Source: an uncultured Clostridium sp. (GTDB lineage Bacteria; Bacillota; Clostridia; Clostridiales; Clostridiaceae). Taken from it: 8,841 nucleotides of DNA. This document shows positions 5,947-8,841 of the stretch, piece by piece (position 1 is the stretch's first letter; each line of letters starts with the position of its first letter). The notes under the pieces are model-generated. The model was given only the letters and a program-made list of their open reading frames with translations. It ran no database searches and was not told where the DNA came from. The stretch spans positions 1 through 8,841 of the forward strand of contig CAMNZV010000052.1 in the NCBI GenBank assembly GCA_946575275.1, in the 5' to 3' direction. The translations under genes were made by a program, and so were the position numbers.

Positions 5947-6900
5947 TTACAATCCATTAATATATTCTGCTGCTACTTTTCCTGCTTCTAATCCATCTAA
6001 ATTATTTTCATCTACAGATTTTAATCCATAAATTACACTTCCACAAGCAAAAATTCCTTTTACTGATGTAGAATAATTATTTACAACAGGGGCAAGGGTA
6101 TCCGCATCAATATTAATATCAAGCTCCTTAAGCATTCCTATTTCAGGGAAATACCCAACAGACATCATTAAGGAATCACATCCTATTGAAGTTATTTTAT
6201 TTGTAACTTCATTAAGAATTCTTACACCCTCAATTTTGTTATCTCCAAGTAAATCTATAACCTTACTATTCTCAATTATTGGTACATTAAATTCTTTTAG
6301 GATATTAATTAAATCTTCATCTAATTTAAATCCATTATTAAGTATAATTCCTTTTATATTTGCACCTTCTATTGTAATTCTTTTAGCAACTTTAAGTGCC
6401 CAATTATTATCTGCAATTATTATAGGTTCTCTCCCTGGAATATATCCTTCAGTATTTACAATTCTAAGTACACTACCTATTGTGAAAATCCCTGCAAATT
6501 TTGACAATGGAAATTTAATATTACCACTAAATTTTTCTCTACATCCTGTTGCTACAATAATAGCCTTTCCTGATATGTAGGTTACACCTTCTTCTGGATT
6601 TATATATTTAACAATATTATTTTTATCTATCCTAATGACTTCCGTATTATATTTTATAGATATATTATTATATTCTTTTAATTCCTTCTTAATTATATTT
6701 ACACATTCTGGACCTGTTAATTCAGTTTTATATAAATTAAATCCATAACAATTATCTATACACTCATTTAATATTCCACCAAGAGCCTTTTCCCTTTCAA
6801 TTATTACTATATTATTAATTTTATTTTTTGCTGCCATTAATGCAGCAGTCATTGCTGATATTCCACCACCAATTATAATTAAGTCATATTCCTTAAACAT
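5947..6900 (-). CDS. FAD-dependent pyridine-nucleotide-disulfide-type oxidoreductase, GlpA-associated subfamily
   Basis: The 317-residue protein has an N-terminal Rossmann FAD site LIIIGGGISAMTAA (7-20) with acidic Glu35 at the end of the second strand. Then comes LGGILNECIDNCYGF...ELTGPE (40-65), a signature I recognise from FAD oxidoreductases encoded next to GlpA-type glycerol-3-phosphate dehydrogenases. VATGCRE (116-122), GIFTIGSVLRIVNTEGYIPG (137-156) and a second FAD contact KGIFACGSV (281-289), with EAGKVAAEYI at the end, follow. The second, NAD(P)-binding Rossmann motif normally has Gly-rich GSGDIG-like residues; here residues 163-168 read ADNNWA, so nucleotide binding there is doubtful. 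No GlpA or DUF1667 partner is in the window, so the substrate is open. The ATG has AAGGAGG 8 bases upstream. The gene stands alone between a hairpin and a divergent promoter. FAD family secure, reaction unknown. Confidence 0.85.
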   Translation of the reverse strand: MFKEYDLIIIGGGISAMTAALMAAKNKINNIVIIEREKALGGILNECIDNCYGFNLYKTELTGPECVNIIKKELKEYNNISIKYNTEVIRIDKNNIVKYINPEEGVTYISGKAIIVATGCREKFSGNIKFPLSKFAGIFTIGSVLRIVNTEGYIPGREPIIIADNNWALKVAKRITIEGANIKGIILNNGFKLDEDLINILKEFNVPIIENSKVIDLLGDNKIEGVRILNEVTNKITSIGCDSLMMSVGYFPEIGMLKELDINIDADTLAPVVNNYSTSVKGIFACGSVIYGLKSVDENNLDGLEAGKVAAEYINGL

Positions 6901-6935
6901 GACGTATTCCTCCTTTAAACCCTAACATCTATTAA

Positions 6936-6944
6936 ATTATATCA
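6936..6944 (-). promoter_or_regulatory. Extended -10 promoter of the FAD oxidoreductase gene
   Basis: TGATATAAT is read on the minus strand (6944-6936): a perfect -10 with the TGn extension, 36 bases before the ATG at 6900. The -35 region about 17 bases up (GTGTTT or TGTTTA) is poor, as is common when the -10 is extended. Confidence 0.5.
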
Positions 6945-6966
6945 TATTAACTTTTTATAAACACTA

Positions 6967-6980
6967 TATGAAAATTCATA
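6967..6980. promoter_or_regulatory. 14-base palindrome between divergent promoters
   Basis: TATGAA and TTCATA flank a two-base AA centre (6967-6980). The palindrome sits between the -10 of the oxidoreductase gene (6936-6944) and the -10 of the membrane protein gene (7007-7012), where a repressor or activator could reach both. It is short and AT-rich; an operator role is inference only. Confidence 0.25.
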
Positions 6981-7006
6981 CCTATTAGTTATAATTATTA
7001 CATGAC

Positions 7007-7012
7007 TATAAT
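7007..7012 (+). promoter_or_regulatory. -10 element of the two-helix membrane protein gene
   Basis: A perfect TATAAT lies 23 bases before the ATG at 7036, so the leader would be short (about 18 bases) but includes GAGGTG. The -35 region (TTAGTT, 16 bases up) is poor. Confidence 0.4.
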
Positions 7013-7035
7013 ACGACAATATTCGAGGTGATATT

Positions 7036-7830
7036 ATGAATTATTTTACTTTAATACTTTACGTTTCAGGCCTACTTGGTACTTGTCTTTCAATTATTTT
7101 AATTGGTTTACAATTTTACAAAAAGAATAAGCTTTCATCAATACTTACTTTATTTATTTCATTATTATCAATTTTAGTCCTTGGAACGGGTACTACCTTT
7201 AGTATAATTGACAAAAAAAATTCAACTGAAATTTCTAATATTTCCACTAATGCTATTAATACTAATACTATTAATAAAGAAACTAAGACACCTGCATCTA
7301 AAAGCTCGGAAGAATTAGATTTTGAATATAATATTAAATCAAAGGAAACCTATTCAACAATATATAATAACTCTAAGGAAACCTTTAATGGTATTGTGAA
7401 CTTAAATGTATTAGATAGTAATAGTATAATTTTATCTACAAAATCTATTTCAGTTGAAAATTTATTACCAAACTCTATAGCAAATCATAACTTTGAAACT
7501 ATAGGTAATTCAAGTTCTATTATTTATACTTTTCAAGGTGAGTTTTCAAACAATTTTACTTCTGATTATTCAATTAAATCTGCATCTTATGGAAATGATT
7601 ATATGAAGTTTGTTATTATTCCAAAAGATTCAAAAACAGAAACTTTAAAAAATATATGTAAAGAATTTAAGGAAAAATATAATATTACAAGTACTAAAGG
7701 TTTTATAATATACTTTGTAACTACTGAAGGTTGTGATTTTGACTCAGCCTATGCTGAATATTATAGAAATAATGAAAATCCAATATCAAATTTACTTATT
7801 TATGATAATAATCAATCTTTTGTAATATAA
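7036..7830 (+). CDS. Unknown membrane protein with two N-terminal helices and an outside domain
   Basis: The 264-residue protein is not recognised. Two hydrophobic helices (about 4-27 and 33-57) are joined by a short basic turn (FYKKNK), which puts the loop inside and both ends outside by the positive-inside rule. Residues about 60-95 form a Ser/Thr/Asn-rich spacer. The rest is a soluble domain with a strand-rich first half (NGIVNLNVLDSNSIILST, then SVENLLPNSIANHNF, a pattern seen in beta-sandwich domains) and a mixed second half. The second half holds KFVIIPKDSKTETLKNICKEF and GFIIYFVTTEGCDFDSAYAEYY, and has a single Cys in that half. The domain probably sits at the outer face of the membrane. 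GAGGTG precedes the ATG by 5 bases. It lies 72 bases before an LTA-synthase-family gene on the same strand, but that gene has its own strong promoter, so a shared role in the envelope is only suggested by position. Confidence 0.75.
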   Translation: MNYFTLILYVSGLLGTCLSIILIGLQFYKKNKLSSILTLFISLLSILVLGTGTTFSIIDKKNSTEISNISTNAINTNTINKETKTPASKSSEELDFEYNIKSKETYSTIYNNSKETFNGIVNLNVLDSNSIILSTKSISVENLLPNSIANHNFETIGNSSSIIYTFQGEFSNNFTSDYSIKSASYGNDYMKFVIIPKDSKTETLKNICKEFKEKYNITSTKGFIIYFVTTEGCDFDSAYAEYYRNNENPISNLLIYDNNQSFVI

Positions 7831-7841
7831 ACTTAATAAAT

Positions 7842-7870
7842 TTGATAAGCTATCCTTATTGTAATATAAT
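7842..7870 (+). promoter_or_regulatory. Near-consensus sigma-A promoter of the LTA-synthase-family gene
   Basis: TTGATA (7842-7847) and TATAAT (7865-7870) are separated by exactly 17 bases: five and six matches out of six. Start of transcription is expected near 7877, giving a leader of about 26 bases with GAGGTGG before the ATG at 7903. It is the best promoter in the window and starts just 12 bases after the stop of the upstream gene. Confidence 0.75.
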
Positions 7871-7902
7871 TAACTTTGATTATTATTTCATGAGGTGGCA
7901 AT

Positions 7903-8841
7903 ATGAACAAATTTATAAAAAACTTTTCGTCAATAGACAAAGAACAAAAGATTAAAATAGGTTTATTTTTAATACCCTTAATTGGTATTATCCTTAAGGG
8001 TATTTTTTTGCAATGTTTTATCCAAAGTCAAGACCCTTACTCTTTTGACTTAGCAAGTGGATTTTTACATTCATCTGGCTTTTTATTGTATTATTTAGCC
8101 TTTGCACTAGTATCACTAAGTTTTTCTTTTTTATTTAAAGGACAAGGTAGAGTAATTTACATCCTTGTAATAGATATTTTTATTACAGTTTTAACATTAC
8201 TTGATGTTATGTATTTTAGGGGATTTTTAACAGTTCCTTCAGTACTTATTTTAACGCAAACTGCTAACCTTGATAATTTAGGTGGTACCGTTACATCAAT
8301 GCTTAGTGCCTTTGATATATTATTATTCTTAGATCTTATAATCCTTGGAATTTATATATTTTTAACAAGAAAATCTTATAAAAATTTTAATAAAAGGGGA
8401 CTTAAAACTTTTTTATTAACACTTATAATTCCTCTTATATATATACTATACATTCCGTTTAATGTTAATGTTTTAAAAAATGAGGATGTTAAAAATGCTT
8501 ATCTCTTTGATGGTATGGATCCTACAAACACTACAAAATATTTCACTTCACTAGGTTATCATATTATGGATATTTATACTGTATATAGGGATTCTAAGCC
8601 TTATGAATTAACTGAAAAAGAAAATGAAGCTGTTACTGATTATTATAATTGGAAAAATGAAAACCTAGTAGATAATCAGTATGCTGGTATGTCTAAAAAC
8701 AAAAATCTTATTATAATTCAAGTAGAATCTCTAGAAAGTTTCCTTATTGGAAAAGAGATAAATGGTAAAAAAATAACTCCTGTACTTGACGATATAATTA
8801 GCAAAGGATTATATTTTCCTAATGTTTATGAACAGGTAAAC
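7903..8841 (+). CDS. LTA synthase family protein (polyglycerolphosphate-type transferase), 3' end off the window
   Basis: The frame is open for 313 codons from the ATG at 7903 (GAGGTGG 4 bases upstream) to the right edge. The N-terminal half has five predicted membrane helices (about 18-40, 57-78, 83-105, 136-154, 168-186), with the TLLDVMYFRGFLTVPSV segment (98-114) typical of LtaS proteins. The outside sulfatase-like domain begins after a linker. The strand NLIIIQVESLESF (268-280) carries Glu275, equivalent to the metal-binding Glu of S. aureus LtaS (Glu255), and ITPVLDDIISKGLYFPNVYEQV follows, as in that family. The catalytic Thr, expected a few residues later, and the remaining metal ligands lie beyond the edge, so activity cannot be judged. 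Known relatives move glycerophosphate from phosphatidylglycerol onto a growing lipoteichoic acid chain or act as primases; which class this is cannot be told. Confidence 0.9.
   Translation, partial: MNKFIKNFSSIDKEQKIKIGLFLIPLIGIILKGIFLQCFIQSQDPYSFDLASGFLHSSGFLLYYLAFALVSLSFSFLFKGQGRVIYILVIDIFITVLTLLDVMYFRGFLTVPSVLILTQTANLDNLGGTVTSMLSAFDILLFLDLIILGIYIFLTRKSYKNFNKRGLKTFLLTLIIPLIYILYIPFNVNVLKNEDVKNAYLFDGMDPTNTTKYFTSLGYHIMDIYTVYRDSKPYELTEKENEAVTDYYNWKNENLVDNQYAGMSKNKNLIIIQVESLESFLIGKEINGKKITPVLDDIISKGLYFPNVYEQVN

Noticed and set aside
6236..6580. Plus-strand open frame of 114 codons inside the oxidoreductase gene
   Set aside because: It is antisense to a clear FAD oxidoreductase and its hydrophobic look comes from the complementary codons.
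7831..7860. Possible terminator (ATAAG / CTTAT) after the two-helix membrane protein
   Set aside because: The stem is only five base pairs with no proper T-run, and the same bases form the spacer of a near-consensus promoter.
1..8841. CRISPR array, tRNA, rRNA, riboswitch or insertion sequence
   Set aside because: I saw no regularly spaced repeats, no tRNA-like cloverleaf, no recognised riboswitch core and no transposase or flanking inverted repeats.

Overview
The window is an AT-rich, gene-dense stretch of a Gram-positive chromosome. The base composition, the strong AGGAGG-type ribosome binding sites and the gene families (membrane-anchored HtrA, LTA synthase, TsaD of bacterial type, a cysteine-rich carboxypeptidase-regulatory-like protein) all suggest Clostridium in the strict sense. 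This is inferred from composition and families; no rRNA is present to prove it. No phage, transposon, tRNA, rRNA or CRISPR array is visible. No gene-free stretch reaches 300 bases; the longest is the 135-base divergent spacer at 6901-7035.

Layout. Positions 1-1055 hold the 5' two thirds or more of a minus-strand extracellular solute-binding protein gene that runs off the left edge, with its own promoter. Positions 1174-5127 hold a same-strand minus cluster read in the order tsaD, a membrane-anchored alpha/beta-hydrolase-fold protein, htrA, and a small cysteine-rich protein. An intrinsic terminator at 1126-1164 closes the cluster. Divergent from tsaD, 5237-5857 encodes a RusA-like Holliday-junction-resolvase-fold protein with a C-terminal zinc-finger-like tail. 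It converges on a minus-strand FAD oxidoreductase gene (5947-6900), with a hairpin between them. Divergent from the oxidoreductase are a two-helix membrane protein of unknown function (7036-7830) and the 5' part of an LTA-synthase-family gene (7903 to the right edge), which has a near-consensus promoter of its own.

How the genes may work together. tsaD is a housekeeping tRNA-modification gene. Its downstream partners act at or outside the membrane (hydrolase-fold protein, HtrA protease), and the right end is envelope-related as well (lipoteichoic-acid-type synthase). No single new multi-gene system is convincing here.

The points most worth a second look are individual proteins. The alpha/beta-hydrolase-fold protein has Glu where the nucleophile should be and no usable catalytic His. 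The RusA-like protein keeps the exact catalytic spacing but has Ile in place of one catalytic Asp, and carries an added Cys4 tail. The FAD oxidoreductase has lost the glycine motif of its second Rossmann fold. Some regulatory structures also stand out: an inverted repeat that could sequester a ribosome binding site, and two mutually exclusive hairpins between tsaD and the RusA-like gene.
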